From the NCBI RefSeq assembly GCF_003002815.1, contig NZ_PVTF01000004.1, forward strand, positions 372,001 to 436,000: 64,000 bases of DNA, in the 5' to 3' direction. The stretch comes from Umezawaea tangerina. GTDB taxonomy: Bacteria > Actinomycetota > Actinomycetes > Mycobacteriales > Pseudonocardiaceae. The position numbers and the translations under genes are program-made. Shown here one piece after another: positions 35,335 to 46,587 of this stretch. Each line of letters opens with the position of its first letter. Within the stretch, counting starts at the first letter, position 1. The notes under the pieces are model-generated. The model was not told where the DNA came from. It saw only the letters and a list, made by a program, of their open reading frames with translations, and ran no database searches.

Positions 35335-35984
35335 TCCGGGTCCTGCTCGCCGACGACGAGCCCCTGGTCCGCGTCGGCGTCCGCGCCGTCCTCGCCACCG
35401 ACCCCGCCGTCGACGTCGTCGCCGAGGCCGCGAACGGTCGCGAGGCCGTGGACCTGGCCCTGGCCCACCGCCCCGACGTGGCGCTGCTCGACGTCCAGAT
35501 GCCGGTCCTGGACGGCCTGGACGCCGCCGACGAGATCCACCGCCTGGTGCCCGGCACCGGGGTCGTCATCCTGACCACGTTCAGCGAGGACGCCTACATC
35601 GCACGGGCCCTCGGCGGCGGCGCCAGCGGCTTCCTCCTCAAGGCGGGCGACCCTCGCGACCTCCTCGCGGGCGTGCACGCCGTCGCCGAGGGCGCCGCCT
35701 GCCTCTCGCCCCGCATCGCCCGGCGCGTCATCGCCGAGCTCGGCGGCGGCAGGCTCATTCGCGCCACCACCGCCCGCGCCCGCGTGGCCGCCCTCACCAC
35801 CCGCGAGCGCACCGTCCTCACCCTCGTCGCCAAGGGCCTGTCCAACGCCGAGATCGCCCGCAGGCTGCACCTCGTCGAGGGCACCGTCAAGGCCTACATG
35901 ACCTCCCTCATGGACCGCCTCTCCGTCCGCAACCGCGTCCAGGCGGCCGTCCTCGCCCACGAGGCGGGGCTGGTGGAGGACTGA
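35331..35984 (+). CDS. LuxR/NarL-family response regulator
   Basis: The 217-residue regulator has a receiver domain (about residues 1-118) with the acidic pair in ADDEP, the phospho-acceptor aspartate in ALLDVQMPVLDG (about 54), the TTFSEDAYI threonine and the LLKAGDP lysine. The C-terminal LuxR HTH is LTTRERTVLTLVAKGLSNAE then IARRLHLVEGTVKAYMTSLM (about 155-195). GTG at 35331 overlaps the kinase stop by four bases. The two form a classical two-component pair; no obvious target gene (such as an ABC exporter) adjoins them. Confidence 0.94.
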   Translation: MIRVLLADDEPLVRVGVRAVLATDPAVDVVAEAANGREAVDLALAHRPDVALLDVQMPVLDGLDAADEIHRLVPGTGVVILTTFSEDAYIARALGGGASGFLLKAGDPRDLLAGVHAVAEGAACLSPRIARRVIAELGGGRLIRATTARARVAALTTRERTVLTLVAKGLSNAEIARRLHLVEGTVKAYMTSLMDRLSVRNRVQAAVLAHEAGLVED

Positions 35985-36048
35985 CCGGTCCGGACGCGGG
36001 TTGCACCCCCTCGGGGCGCGCACCGGCGGCGCCACTAGATTTCCCCGC

Positions 36049-36603
36049 ATGGCAGATGCCGCGGTGCGCCCCGCACAGCCCGATGACGTCGCGGAGATCG
36101 CCCGCATCCACCTCGACACCTGGCGCACCGCCTACGCCGGGATCCTGCCGCCCTCGGTGTTCGAGTCGTTCGACGCCGAGGAGGCCCGGCGGGCGTGGGC
36201 GGACGCCGTGGAGCACGCGCACGTGTTCCTGGCGACCGAGGGCACGTGGGTCGTGGGGTTCGTGGTGGCGGGATCGGCACCGGAGCAGGAAGTGGCCGAC
36301 GCCGACGGGTCGCTGCCCGCCGACTTCGAGACGACGGCGCTGGTCAGCACGTTGCTGGTGGAGCCCCGGTGGGGGCGGCGCGGGCACGGCGGACGGCTGA
36401 TCGCGACGGCCGCGCACGCGCTGCGCGACCAGGGCGCGTCGCGGGCGGTGGCGTGGGTGCCGGAGGCCGACCGGGCGACGAAGTCGTTCTACGAGCGGGT
36501 CGGCTGGGCGGCCGACGGGACCGTGCGGACGTTGGACGCCGGCGGGCGTCCGTTGCGCGAAATCCGGATGACCGGGGGGTTGGCCCTACTCCTGCAACAC
36601 TGA
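36049..36603 (+). CDS. GNAT-family N-acetyltransferase
   Basis: The 184-residue protein is one GNAT domain: VRPAQPDDVAEIARIHLDTWRTAY at the start (split: VRPAQPDDVAEIARI, HLDTWRTAY), TLLVEPRWGRRGHGGRLIATAA with the acetyl-CoA pyrophosphate loop (R/Q-X2-G-X-G/A, about residues 108-129), and the C-terminal AVAWVPEADRATKSFYERVGW (about 140-160). ATG at 36049 has TAGATT exactly 7 bases upstream (36036-36041), so a leaderless mRNA is likely. The acceptor is unknown; this subfamily often acts on small molecules. Confidence 0.88.
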   Translation: MADAAVRPAQPDDVAEIARIHLDTWRTAYAGILPPSVFESFDAEEARRAWADAVEHAHVFLATEGTWVVGFVVAGSAPEQEVADADGSLPADFETTALVSTLLVEPRWGRRGHGGRLIATAAHALRDQGASRAVAWVPEADRATKSFYERVGWAADGTVRTLDAGGRPLREIRMTGGLALLLQH

Positions 36604-36624
36604 TCCTTGGCTATCCTCGGCCGA

Positions 36625-37125
36625 GTGGTCGTCGCCTGGTTGTGCCTGACGTTCGGTGTCGCGGTGGGCTCGGCGATCCTCCCCCTGGTCAGCATCGAGC
36701 TCTTCGTCCTCGGGCTGGTGACCCAGCAGCCGTCCATCTCGTGCTGGTGGATCGGGGTCGCGGTGGCGTGCGGGCAGGTGCTCGGCAAGCTGGTCTACTT
36801 CTTCGCCGCGCGCGGCTCGCTGCACCTGCCCGCGTTCCTGAAGCGCAAGGAGAAGCCGGAGAAGGCGGGCTCGCCGTTCCGGCTGAAGTGGAAGGCCCGC
36901 CTGGAGGCCGTGCGCGAACGCTGCCACCGGCACCCGCACTGGATGTTCGGCACGCACGCCGTCAGCTCCGTGGTGGGCCTGCCGCCGTTCATGTTCACCA
37001 CCGTGCTGGCCGGTCTGGCGGGCATGTCGACGGCGCTGTTCGTGGCCACCGGAACGATCGGTCGGTTCGCCAGGTTCACCGTCCTGGCCGCGTCGCCCGC
37101 GCTGATGGCGGGCTGGGTGCACTGA
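36625..37125 (+). CDS. Small membrane protein, possibly VTT/YqaA-like
   Basis: The 166-residue protein has four or five hydrophobic segments, with a basic central loop (about residues 70-95, LKRKEKPEKAGSPFRLKWKA). The segment GLPPFMFTTVLAGLAGMSTALF with GRFARFTVLA after it (about 118-152) resembles the conserved glycine/proline helix hairpin and Gly-Arg-X2-RF motif of DedA/VTT and YqaA proteins, so a lipid-related membrane role is possible. GTG at 36625 is preferred to TTG at 36607 because TATCCT (36612-36617) lies 7 bases before it. Function is not assigned. Confidence 0.7.
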   Translation: MVVAWLCLTFGVAVGSAILPLVSIELFVLGLVTQQPSISCWWIGVAVACGQVLGKLVYFFAARGSLHLPAFLKRKEKPEKAGSPFRLKWKARLEAVRERCHRHPHWMFGTHAVSSVVGLPPFMFTTVLAGLAGMSTALFVATGTIGRFARFTVLAASPALMAGWVH

Positions 37126-37227
37126 CCCCGGACCCGCGGTCAACAGTCACCCGTTTGTACTTCCTTGGGGCGGAATCCCTTGCGTGGCAGTCGATTCCAC
37201 CCCGCGAGGGCACTACGTTCCACCGTC

Positions 37228-38127
37228 ATGGAGACGGATGACAAGCCGCCTGCGCGCTTCACCACCGCGCAGAGCCGGGAGCTCGGCGAGGAACTCCGGC
37301 GGGCCCGCAAGCGGGCGGGCTTCCGCGGCACCAAGTTCTGCGAGGAACTGGAGTGGTCGACGGCGAAGCTGAGCAAGCTGGAGAAGGGCTGGCGCGGCAC
37401 CAGCGACTGGGAGATCGGCACCTTCCTCGGCAAGTGCGGCGCGGACAAGGCCACCCGCGAACGCGTCATGCGCCTGGCCCAGGAGCCCGACGTCGGCTTC
37501 TTCGTGCGGCGGCACGCGGGCACGTCGTCGGACGGCCTGCTCAGCCTGGTGCTGCACCAGCGGGCCGCGCTGACCATCACGAGCTACGACACCATGGTGA
37601 TCCCCGGTCTGCTCCAGTCCATGGGCTACACGCGCGCCCTGCTGGAGATGACGAGGTCCGTCCCCGTCGAGGACGTCGACGAGCAGGTGCGCGTGCGGAT
37701 GGACCGGCAGGAGTTCCTGTGCGGCGGCTCGCCTCCCGTGTCGACCTTCTACATCCACGAGACCGCCCTGCGGCTCCGGATCGGCGGCTCGCGCGTCATG
37801 CACGACCAGATGATGCGGCTCGCGTTCATGTGCGGCTGGACCCACCTGCGCCTGCGCGTCGTCCCGTTCTCCGCCCAAGGCCACCCCGCCCTGCGCTACC
37901 CGTCCACGCTCATGACCTTCACCCGCAACGCGAAACCCGTGGCCTACGCGGAATCCGACCTCACGACCGTGTTCCTGGAGGAGGAGCGCGCGATCGAGTT
38001 CCACGAGGAGAAGCACGGCGTCCTCGACGCGCTCGCGCTGAGCGCGGACGAGTCCCACGAGGTCTTCACGCACTGGGCGAACGTGTACGACCGCGCCGAC
38101 GACCACGGCCAGGTGCCGTGGGGATGA
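37228..38127 (+). CDS. XRE-family regulator with DUF5753 domain
   Basis: The 299-residue protein has an N-terminal Cro/CI-type HTH (about residues 15-75: LGEELRRARKRAGFRGTKFC, EELEWSTAKLSKLEKGWRGT) and a C-terminal DUF5753 domain (about 110-290: SYDTMVIPGLLQSMGYTRAL, with RMDRQEFL and HETALRLRIGG later). Such regulators are abundant in Streptomyces and relatives and usually come with a small DUF397 gene; none is next to this one. ATG at 37228 has TACGTT 8 bases upstream. The target is unknown. Confidence 0.9.
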   Translation: METDDKPPARFTTAQSRELGEELRRARKRAGFRGTKFCEELEWSTAKLSKLEKGWRGTSDWEIGTFLGKCGADKATRERVMRLAQEPDVGFFVRRHAGTSSDGLLSLVLHQRAALTITSYDTMVIPGLLQSMGYTRALLEMTRSVPVEDVDEQVRVRMDRQEFLCGGSPPVSTFYIHETALRLRIGGSRVMHDQMMRLAFMCGWTHLRLRVVPFSAQGHPALRYPSTLMTFTRNAKPVAYAESDLTTVFLEEERAIEFHEEKHGVLDALALSADESHEVFTHWANVYDRADDHGQVPWG

Positions 38128-38133
38128 ACGGGG

Positions 38134-38211
38134 TCAGGTCATCATGACCGACGCCCACAAGGCCGTGACGATGACCAGGAACGCGACCACCAGCCGCACT
38201 CGGGTGCCCAC
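38134..38211 (-). CDS. Possible 25-residue single-pass membrane peptide
   Basis: A GTG at 38211, with AAAGG six bases upstream, opens a 25-codon frame that is one basic start (GTRVR) followed by a transmembrane-like stretch of Val, Leu, Ala and Ile and a short tail. It ends 6 bases from the end of the converging regulator gene. Such peptides are common but often unannotated; there is no homology evidence here. Confidence 0.35.
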   Translation of the reverse strand: MGTRVRLVVAFLVIVTALWASVMMT

Positions 38212-38296
38212 GGTGTGCCTTTCGGATCGAAAGTGAACACCGTTACGGTATTGATTGTCGACCGGACAAACCAAGTCGCAAACGAGTGAAGGCCGG

Positions 38297-38398
38297 ATGA
38301 AGTCCTTCTCGGGAGCGTTGGGGCGCTTGAAGTTGCGGCGGATTTTGCAGGTGGCGCAACAAGTGCGCGCGGGGGATGCGCGACACGTGGACCGATGA
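38297..38398 (+). CDS. Possible 33-residue basic peptide
   Basis: ATG at 38297 opens a 33-codon frame with a GAAGG-like site close upstream. The peptide begins MKSFSGALGRLKLRRIL and is strongly basic and possibly helical. It lies in otherwise non-coding, repeat-bearing DNA. I record it as a possibility only. Confidence 0.22.
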   Translation: MKSFSGALGRLKLRRILQVAQQVRAGDARHVDR

Positions 38399-38495
38399 GT
38401 CTGCGACTCGCCGTGGTGAGGCGACTCGCGGACTTTTTGCTTGCTACAGCTTTGCTGGCAGCCTTTGCTACTCGCAGCCTTTGCTGGCAGTGGAA

Positions 38496-38645
38496 GTTGG
38501 CCGCTGGCCAACCACGAACGACAACCCGCCTGCCGCATCCCTAACAGCAGCACGCGTTGGCCACCGGCCAACCCACCAACCAGAACCCGCCTACGAGTAC
38601 AGCTGGATCGCCTTGCGCATGGTCTCGCGGGCACGACCGCGATCA
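38496..38645. repeat. Duplicated segment, copy A, with two GTTGGCC hairpins
   Basis: This stretch repeats 38890-39039 at about 85-90 percent identity (offset 394). It contains two hairpins GTTGGCC-N3-GGCCAAC at 38496-38512 and 38556-38572, exactly 60 bases apart, and ends with a copy of the last 50-60 bases of the TPR-protein gene, including a matching stop codon. Confidence 0.75.
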
Positions 38646-38984
38646 CCGCCCTGGACGCAGACGACCAGACGACGCTGCCAATGGCCTTACCGTGCACCGG
38701 CGTCCCGTGAACGTTCATGCCACAAAGCTCCGGTGACACGAGGGCCATTCCGGCCTGGACGCGCGCGCAACTTAGGTGACTGAACAGACCCGCGCCACTG
38801 GTCCGGCACCCTTGGATCCACCAAGAGATCGACGCCGACCCCAACGAGGTACCCAAGAACCCGCCTGCCACATCCTGCTAGCAGCGCATGTCGGCCACCG
38901 GCCAACCACGAACCAAAACCCGCCTGCCGCACCCCTGACAGCACCACACGTTGGCCACCAGCCAACCCACCAACCAGAACCCGC

Positions 38985-41573
<2,589 letters not shown>

Positions 41574-41577
<4 letters not shown>

Positions 41578-43808
41578 TGAGCCGCGGACTCCGCGGGCAC
41601 AGGGGCGTCGTCGCCGGCCGGAGCGGCCTCGGGCGCGGTCTCCTCGGAGACCACGATGAGGCTGATCTTGCCGCGCTGGTCGATGTCGGCGATCTCCACG
41701 CGGAGCTTGTCGCCCACCTTGACGACGTCCTCCACCTTGCCGATGCGCTTGCCGCCACCGAGCTTGGAGATGTGGACCAGACCGTCACGACCCGGCAGCA
41801 GGGAGACGAACGCGCCGAACGCCGCGGTCTTCACCACGGTGCCCAGGAAGCGCTCGCCGACCTTGGGGAGCTGCGGGTTGGCGATCGCGTTGATCATGTC
41901 GATCGCCGCTTCGGCCGAGGGGCCGTCCGCCGCGCCGACGTAGATCGTGCCGTCGTCCTCGATCGAGATGTCGGCACCGGTCTGCTCGGTGATCGAGTTG
42001 ATCATCTTGCCCTTCGGGCCGATGACCTCGCCGATCTTGTCCGTCGGGATCTTCACCGACGTCACGCGCGGCGAGAACGGGCTCATCTCGTCCGGGGCGT
42101 CGATGGCCTCGGCCATGACCTCCAGGATGGTGAGCCGGGCGTCGCGCGCCTGGCCGAGCGCCTTGCGCAGCACCTCGGACGGGATGCCGTCCAGCTTGGT
42201 GTCGAGCTGGAGCGCGGTCACGAACTCCTTGGTGCCGGCGACCTTGAAGTCCATGTCGCCGAACGCGTCCTCGGCGCCGAGGATGTCGGTGATGGCGACG
42301 TAGCGCGTCTCACCGTCGACCTCGTCGGAGACGAGACCCATCGCGATGCCGGAGACCGGGGCCTTGAGGGGCACACCGGCGTTCAGCAGCGACATCGTCG
42401 ACGCGCAGACCGAGCCCATCGAGGTGGAGCCGTTGGAGCTCAGCGCCTCGGAGACCTGGCGGATCGCGTAGGGGAACTCGTCGCGCTTGGGCAGCACCGG
42501 CATCAACGCCCGCTCGGCGAGCGCGCCGTGGCCGATCTCGCGGCGCTTCGGCGAACCGACCCGGCCGGTCTCACCGGTCGAGTAGGGCGGGAAGTTGTAG
42601 TGGTGCAGGTAGCGCTTGTGCGTCTCCGGCGTGAGGGAGTCGATCTGCTGCTCCATGCGGAGCATGTTCAGCGTGGTGACACCCAGGATCTGGGTCTCGC
42701 CGCGCTCGAACAGCGCGGAACCGTGCGCCCTCGGGATCAGCGCGACCTCGGCACCCAGCGAGCGGATGTCGGTCAGGCCGCGGCCGTCGATGCGGATGTT
42801 GTCGCGCAGGATCCGCTGGCGGACCAGCTTCTTGTTCAGCGAGCGGAACGCCGCGCCGATCTCCTTCTCGCGACCCTCGAACGAGGCGGCCAGCTTGTCC
42901 AGCGTCGCGGCCTTGACCTCGTCGATGCGGGACTCGCGCTCGGCCTTGCCCGCCACGGTCAGCGCCGCGGCGAGGTCGCTGGTGGCGGCCTCCTCGACGG
43001 CGGTGAGCGCGTCCGGCTGGTAGGCCGGGTACGTCGGGAACACGCCGGTCTCCTTCGCCGCGACGCGGGCCAGCTCGGCCTGCGCCTCGACGAGGACCTT
43101 GATGAACGGCTTCGCGGCTTCGAGACCCGCGGCCACGACCTCCTCGGTGGGGGCGGTCGCGCCCTCGCCGATCAGGTCGATCACGTTGTCGGTGGCCTCG
43201 GCCTCGACCATCATGATCGCGACGTCGTCACCGACGACGCGGCCGGCGACGACCATGTCGAACACGGCCTTCTCCAGCTGCTCGTAGGTCGGGAACGCGA
43301 CCCACTGGCCCTCGATGAGGGCGACGCGGACGCCGCCGATCGGGCCGGAGAACGGCAGGCCCGCGAGCTGCGTCGACGCGGACGCGGCGTTGATCGCCAC
43401 GACGTCGTACAGGTCCTGCGGGTTGAGGCTCATCACCGTGATGACGACCTGGATCTCGTTGCGGAGACCGTCCACGAAGGACGGACGCAGCGGCCGGTCG
43501 ATCAGGCGGCAGGTCAGGATCGCGTCGGTCGACGGGCGACCCTCGCGGCGGAAGAACGAGCCGGGGATGCGGCCCGCGGCGTACATGCGCTCCTCGACGT
43601 CCACCGTGAGGGGGAAGAAGTCGAAGTGCTCCTTGGGGTGCTTCGACGCCGTCGTGGCGGACAGCAGCATGGTCTCGTCGTCCAGGTACGCGACGACGGA
43701 ACCCGCGGCCTGACGGGCCAGGCGGCCGGTCTCGAAGCGGATGGTGCGGGTGCCGAACTTGCCGTTGTCGATCACGGCGGCGGTCTCGTGGACCTCTACT
43801 TCAGTCAT
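41574..43808 (-). CDS. pnp: Polyribonucleotide nucleotidyltransferase (PNPase/GpsI)
   Basis: The 744-residue enzyme degrades RNA phosphorolytically and can add tails. It has two RNase PH domains (about residues 10-240 and 325-560; note [20 protein letters not shown] with FFRREGRP, and [20 protein letters not shown]), a linking helical domain, a KH domain ([20 protein letters not shown], about 605-625) and a C-terminal S1 domain ([17 protein letters not shown], about 675-690). The ATG at 43808 follows GGAG. It follows rpsO, the classical pair, with a 289-base gap that holds hairpins. Confidence 0.97.
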
Positions 43809-44018
43809 GCAGTGAACTCCTCGTTCGTCTTCTGGCCGCAGCGCGCTCGGGCGCGGGATCGCGGTTCGGACGAGGCCGGTCTTCGATCGAAGTCCCCTGG
43901 CGTGTTCGCGAGCGCCCCTTGGCGCTCAGCCCGTCCAGGGAACCACTACCGAGGACCGGCGAACTGGTCGTCCCGGTTCGCGGCGTGCTGGCCCTGTTGG
44001 TTCCTCTTTGGATCTTCT

Positions 44019-44046
44019 CCCGGTTCGGTTCTACACCGGAACCGGG
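44019..44046 (-). other. Hairpin in the rpsO-pnp gap
   Basis: CCCGGTTC (44019-44026) and GAACCGGG (44039-44046) form an 8-base stem with a 12-base loop upstream of pnp. In other bacteria a leader hairpin of pnp takes part in autoregulation; here that is only a possibility. Confidence 0.35.
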
Positions 44047-44053
44047 CCGTACG

Positions 44054-44091
44054 CCGAGGGGGAGTGACCGTCGCCGGTCACTCCCCCTCGG
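44054..44091 (-). terminator. 17-base-pair hairpin after rpsO
   Basis: Arms 44054-44070 and 44075-44091 are exact inverted complements around a TCGC loop, beginning 7 bases past the rpsO stop. It probably terminates or attenuates read-through from rpsO into pnp. Confidence 0.8.
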
Positions 44092-44097
44092 TGCCTG

Positions 44098-44367
44098 TCA
44101 ACGACGCAGACCGAGTCGCCCGATGAGCGAGCGGTAGCGGTTGATGTCCACCTTCGCGAGGTAGTTGAGCAGCCGGCGGCGACGGCCGACCAGCAGCAGC
44201 AGCCCGCGACGCGAGTGGTGGTCGTGCTTGTGGGTCCTGAGGTGCCCGGTCAGGTCGCTGATGCGCTTGCTCAGCAGCGCGATCTGGGCCTCGGCGGAGC
44301 CGGTGTCCGTGTCGTGGACGCCGTACTCGGTCAGGATGGTCTTCTTCTGGTCAGTGGTCAGTGCCAC
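44098..44367 (-). CDS. rpsO: 30S ribosomal protein S15
   Basis: The 89-residue protein is a full-length S15: [20 protein letters not shown] (about residues 9-28), [20 protein letters not shown] then [21 protein letters not shown] with the HDHHSRRGL motif that binds 16S rRNA helices 20-22. GTG at 44367 follows AAGGAG by about 10 bases. Its upstream leader folds strongly, as expected for S15 autoregulation. It is followed by a strong hairpin and pnp. Confidence 0.98.
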   Translation of the reverse strand: MALTTDQKKTILTEYGVHDTDTGSAEAQIALLSKRISDLTGHLRTHKHDHHSRRGLLLLVGRRRRLLNYLAKVDINRYRSLIGRLGLRR

Positions 44368-44393
44368 TTGGTGATTCTCCTTGTGCCTGTTCG

Positions 44394-44453
44394 GTTCCGT
44401 GCGGCCCCACCAGAGATCCGGATGGGGTTAGTCGGTACTGGCCGCCACGGAAC
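44394..44453 (-). ncRNA. Structured rpsO leader, candidate S15 autoregulatory element
   Basis: GTTCCGTG-CGG (44394-44404) pairs with CCG-C-CACGGAAC (44442-44453) with one bulged base, and an inner CCCCA/TGGGG stem (44405-44409, 44423-44427) stacks on it. The structure ends 27 bases before the rpsO start on the minus strand. S15 represses its own mRNA through such leaders in several phyla; binding here is inferred. Confidence 0.5.
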
Positions 44454-44582
44454 GCAGCCAGACCCAACTGTCGAGGTTACCAGGCACACTTCCGGCACGG
44501 ACGTCCGGCGTGCTCAACGGCACTCGGCGGACGTGCGGCTCGGCACCATTGTGGAGCAGACGGGCGAAGAGGTCCACCCGAT

Positions 44583-45062
44583 TCAGCGACCCCGACCGGC
44601 CCTCCTGAGCAGGTCGGCGAGCGCCGGGAACTCGTCGCCGAGCACGTCGGCCGCCTGCGCCAGCTCCCGCCGGTCGGCGATCCGCCGCAGGTTGGTGAGC
44701 ACGACCGCCTCGTCGCCCGCCCCGTTCACCGGCAGCGAGTCGCGGCTCACCGTCGGCTTCGACACGCGCACCTCCTCCAGCGCGCGCTGGAGCGCCTCGG
44801 GCGCCCCCGTCGCCACGTCCGGGGTGAGGACCTTGCGCTCGAGCATGATCATCCGGGCCAGCACGGACGGGTTGCCGATCTTCGCCCGCCGTCCCGACAT
44901 CACCTGGCTCAGCATGGGCGCGCTGATGCCCAGCACCTCGGCCAGCTGCGCCTGCGACACGCGGAAAGCGACCACCAGGCGGCGGACCCGGTCACCCAGG
45001 GGCTCCCCGTACCACTCGCGCTGCAACGCGATGTTGCGCTGAACGATCTTGTGGTCCTCCAC
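44583..45062 (-). CDS. Helix-turn-helix DNA-binding protein next to ribF
   Basis: The 159-residue protein has a central Cro/CI-type HTH (about residues 22-65: DRVRRLVVAFRVSQAQLAEV, LGISAPMLSQVMSGRRAKIG) and an Ala/Leu/Arg-rich C-terminus. GTG at 45062 follows AGGAGAGG. It reads in the same direction as ribF and lies 78 bases downstream of it. I do not recognise a named family; the HTH helix LGISAPMLSQVMSGRRAKIG is well conserved in form, so DNA binding is secure while the targets are not. Confidence 0.82.
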   Translation of the reverse strand: MEDHKIVQRNIALQREWYGEPLGDRVRRLVVAFRVSQAQLAEVLGISAPMLSQVMSGRRAKIGNPSVLARMIMLERKVLTPDVATGAPEALQRALEEVRVSKPTVSRDSLPVNGAGDEAVVLTNLRRIADRRELAQAADVLGDEFPALADLLRRAGRGR

Positions 45063-45139
45063 CTGAGCCTCTCCTCGTCGTGCCCTTGCGCCCTTCTGGG
45101 GGGCATCTTGCCAGGCCGTGACGCTCCGCACTGGTGCTT

Positions 45140-46087
45140 TCACCCCTGTTCCAGCAACTCCCGGACCTTGGCCACGTCCTTGTTCATCTCCACGACGAGC
45201 GCGTCGCTGCTGTCGAACTTCAGCTGGCCGCGCACGCGGGTCACGAAGTCGAGCGCCACCCGCTGGCCGTAGAAGTCCTCGTCCACGTCCAGCACGAACG
45301 CCTCCACCCGGCGTTCGCGGCCGGAGAAGGTCGGGTTCGTGCCCACCGAGACCGCGGCGCCGAGCCTGCGGCCCGACGAGTGGATGAACCAGCAGGCGTA
45401 GACGCCGTCGGCGGGGACCGCGGCGAACCGGGTCATCGACAGGTTCGCGGTGGGGAACCCCAGCTCCTTGCCACGCCCGTCACCTCGCACGACGATGCCC
45501 TCCAGCCGGTGCGGACGCCCCAGCGCGACCGCGGCCGCGGCCACGTCACCGGCGTCGATGCAGGCGCGGATGTAGGTCGAGGAGAAGGTGACGCCACCGT
45601 CGCCCCCCTTGGTGTCGGTCACGAGATCCGCCCCTTCCGTGACGAAGCCGAACCGCTGCCCGAGACGCCGCAGCAGCTCGACGTTGCCCGCGGCCTTCTG
45701 GCCGAAGGTGAAGTTCTGGCCGACCACGACGGCGGCCGCGTGCAGGCGTTCCACCAGCACCTCGTGGACGAACTCGTTCGCGGGCATGCGGGAGAGCTCG
45801 ACGGTGAACGGGAGGACGCAGAAGACGTCGGCGCCCAGCTGCTCGACGAGCTCGGCGCGACGGCGCAGGGTGGTGAGCTGGGCGGGGTGGCTGCCGGGGC
45901 GGACGACCTCGGACGGGTGCGGGTCGAAGGTCATGACCACGCACGGGACGCCCTTCTCGCGGGCGAGCTCGACGGCCCGGCCGATCAGGGTCTGGTGGCC
46001 GTTGTGGACCCCGTCGAAGACACCGATGGTGACGACGCAGCGGCCCCAGCCGCCCGGTAGGTGGTCTAGCCCTCGCCAGCGTTGCAC
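45140..46087 (-). CDS. ribF: Bifunctional riboflavin kinase/FAD synthetase
   Basis: The 315-residue enzyme makes FMN and FAD. The N-terminal adenylyltransferase (about residues 1-185) has TIGVFDGVHNGHQTLIGRAV, VVMTFDPHPSEV and the FSSTYIRACIDAGDV motif; the C-terminal kinase (about 190-310) has GRGKELGFPTANL (ATP site) and GVYACWF, ending with the FYGQRVALDFV segment. GTG at 46087 has TAGGCT exactly 7 bases upstream (46100-46095), supporting a leaderless start and ruling out the longer frame. It supplies FAD to enzymes such as ThyX and PyrD (FMN) encoded nearby. Confidence 0.96.
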   Translation of the reverse strand: MQRWRGLDHLPGGWGRCVVTIGVFDGVHNGHQTLIGRAVELAREKGVPCVVMTFDPHPSEVVRPGSHPAQLTTLRRRAELVEQLGADVFCVLPFTVELSRMPANEFVHEVLVERLHAAAVVVGQNFTFGQKAAGNVELLRRLGQRFGFVTEGADLVTDTKGGDGGVTFSSTYIRACIDAGDVAAAAVALGRPHRLEGIVVRGDGRGKELGFPTANLSMTRFAAVPADGVYACWFIHSSGRRLGAAVSVGTNPTFSGRERRVEAFVLDVDEDFYGQRVALDFVTRVRGQLKFDSSDALVVEMNKDVAKVRELLEQG

Positions 46088-46205
46088 GGTGGGGAGCCTA
46101 CGGCTCACCCGCGGTGGGCCGCCGGGGGTGGGTGTGGCGTGTTGTGGTCGTGTGGTGCCTGCCACAGGGCGGTCGGGCACGTGGTCCGACCGGCCCGGTC
46201 GCGGC

Positions 46206-46574
46206 TCAGGAACCGTCCTGCCGGATGTCGCGCCCCGCCTGGTAGACCGTGCCGCCGTCGCGGGCGACGGCGGTCTGGTTCACCGACCGGTCGGTGTACG
46301 AGCCGATCGACCCGGCCTGGATCACCGGGCCGTGGACCGTGCCGCTCACGCTGTTGTGCACGCTACCCGACGGTGGTGCGGGCGTGGCCTCCGCCGCGGC
46401 GGTGGGCGCGGCGGTGGGCGCGGTCCGCACGGCGATCAGGACCCCCAGCGCGGTGAGCAGCACGACGGCCACCCACGCCCAGGGGTTCCACTTCCAGTCC
46501 GTCGCCAGGTTGACGACCACACCGGTCACCACCGTCACCACACCGCCCGCCGCGGGCCACGCCCATCTCGCCAT
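46206..46574 (-). CDS. Small membrane protein with RHIM/amyloid-like C-terminal motif
   Basis: The 122-residue protein has two transmembrane helices (about residues 5-24 and 30-48), an Ala/Pro/Thr-rich linker (about 50-68), and a C-terminal region with SVHNSVSGTVHGPVIQAGSI followed by a second GGTVYQAGRD. The GPVIQAG and VYQAG cores resemble the RHIM-like amyloid signalling motifs found at the ends of actinobacterial NLR-type proteins. Here the motif is on a short membrane protein. ATG at 46574 lies 13 bases after truB, with TACCGT 6 bases upstream, so it may have its own leaderless promoter. Function unknown. Confidence 0.75.
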   Translation of the reverse strand: MARWAWPAAGGVVTVVTGVVVNLATDWKWNPWAWVAVVLLTALGVLIAVRTAPTAAPTAAAEATPAPPSGSVHNSVSGTVHGPVIQAGSIGSYTDRSVNQTAVARDGGTVYQAGRDIRQDGS

Positions 46575-46587
46575 GGGCCAACGGTAG

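Noticed and set aside
38496-38966. Repeat-spacer-like pattern (four GTTGGCC hairpins, two at 60-base spacing in each copy) considered as a CRISPR array
   Set aside because: The repeats are imperfect, the intervals are also similar between copies, there are only four, and no cas gene is in the window. A segmental duplication explains the pattern.
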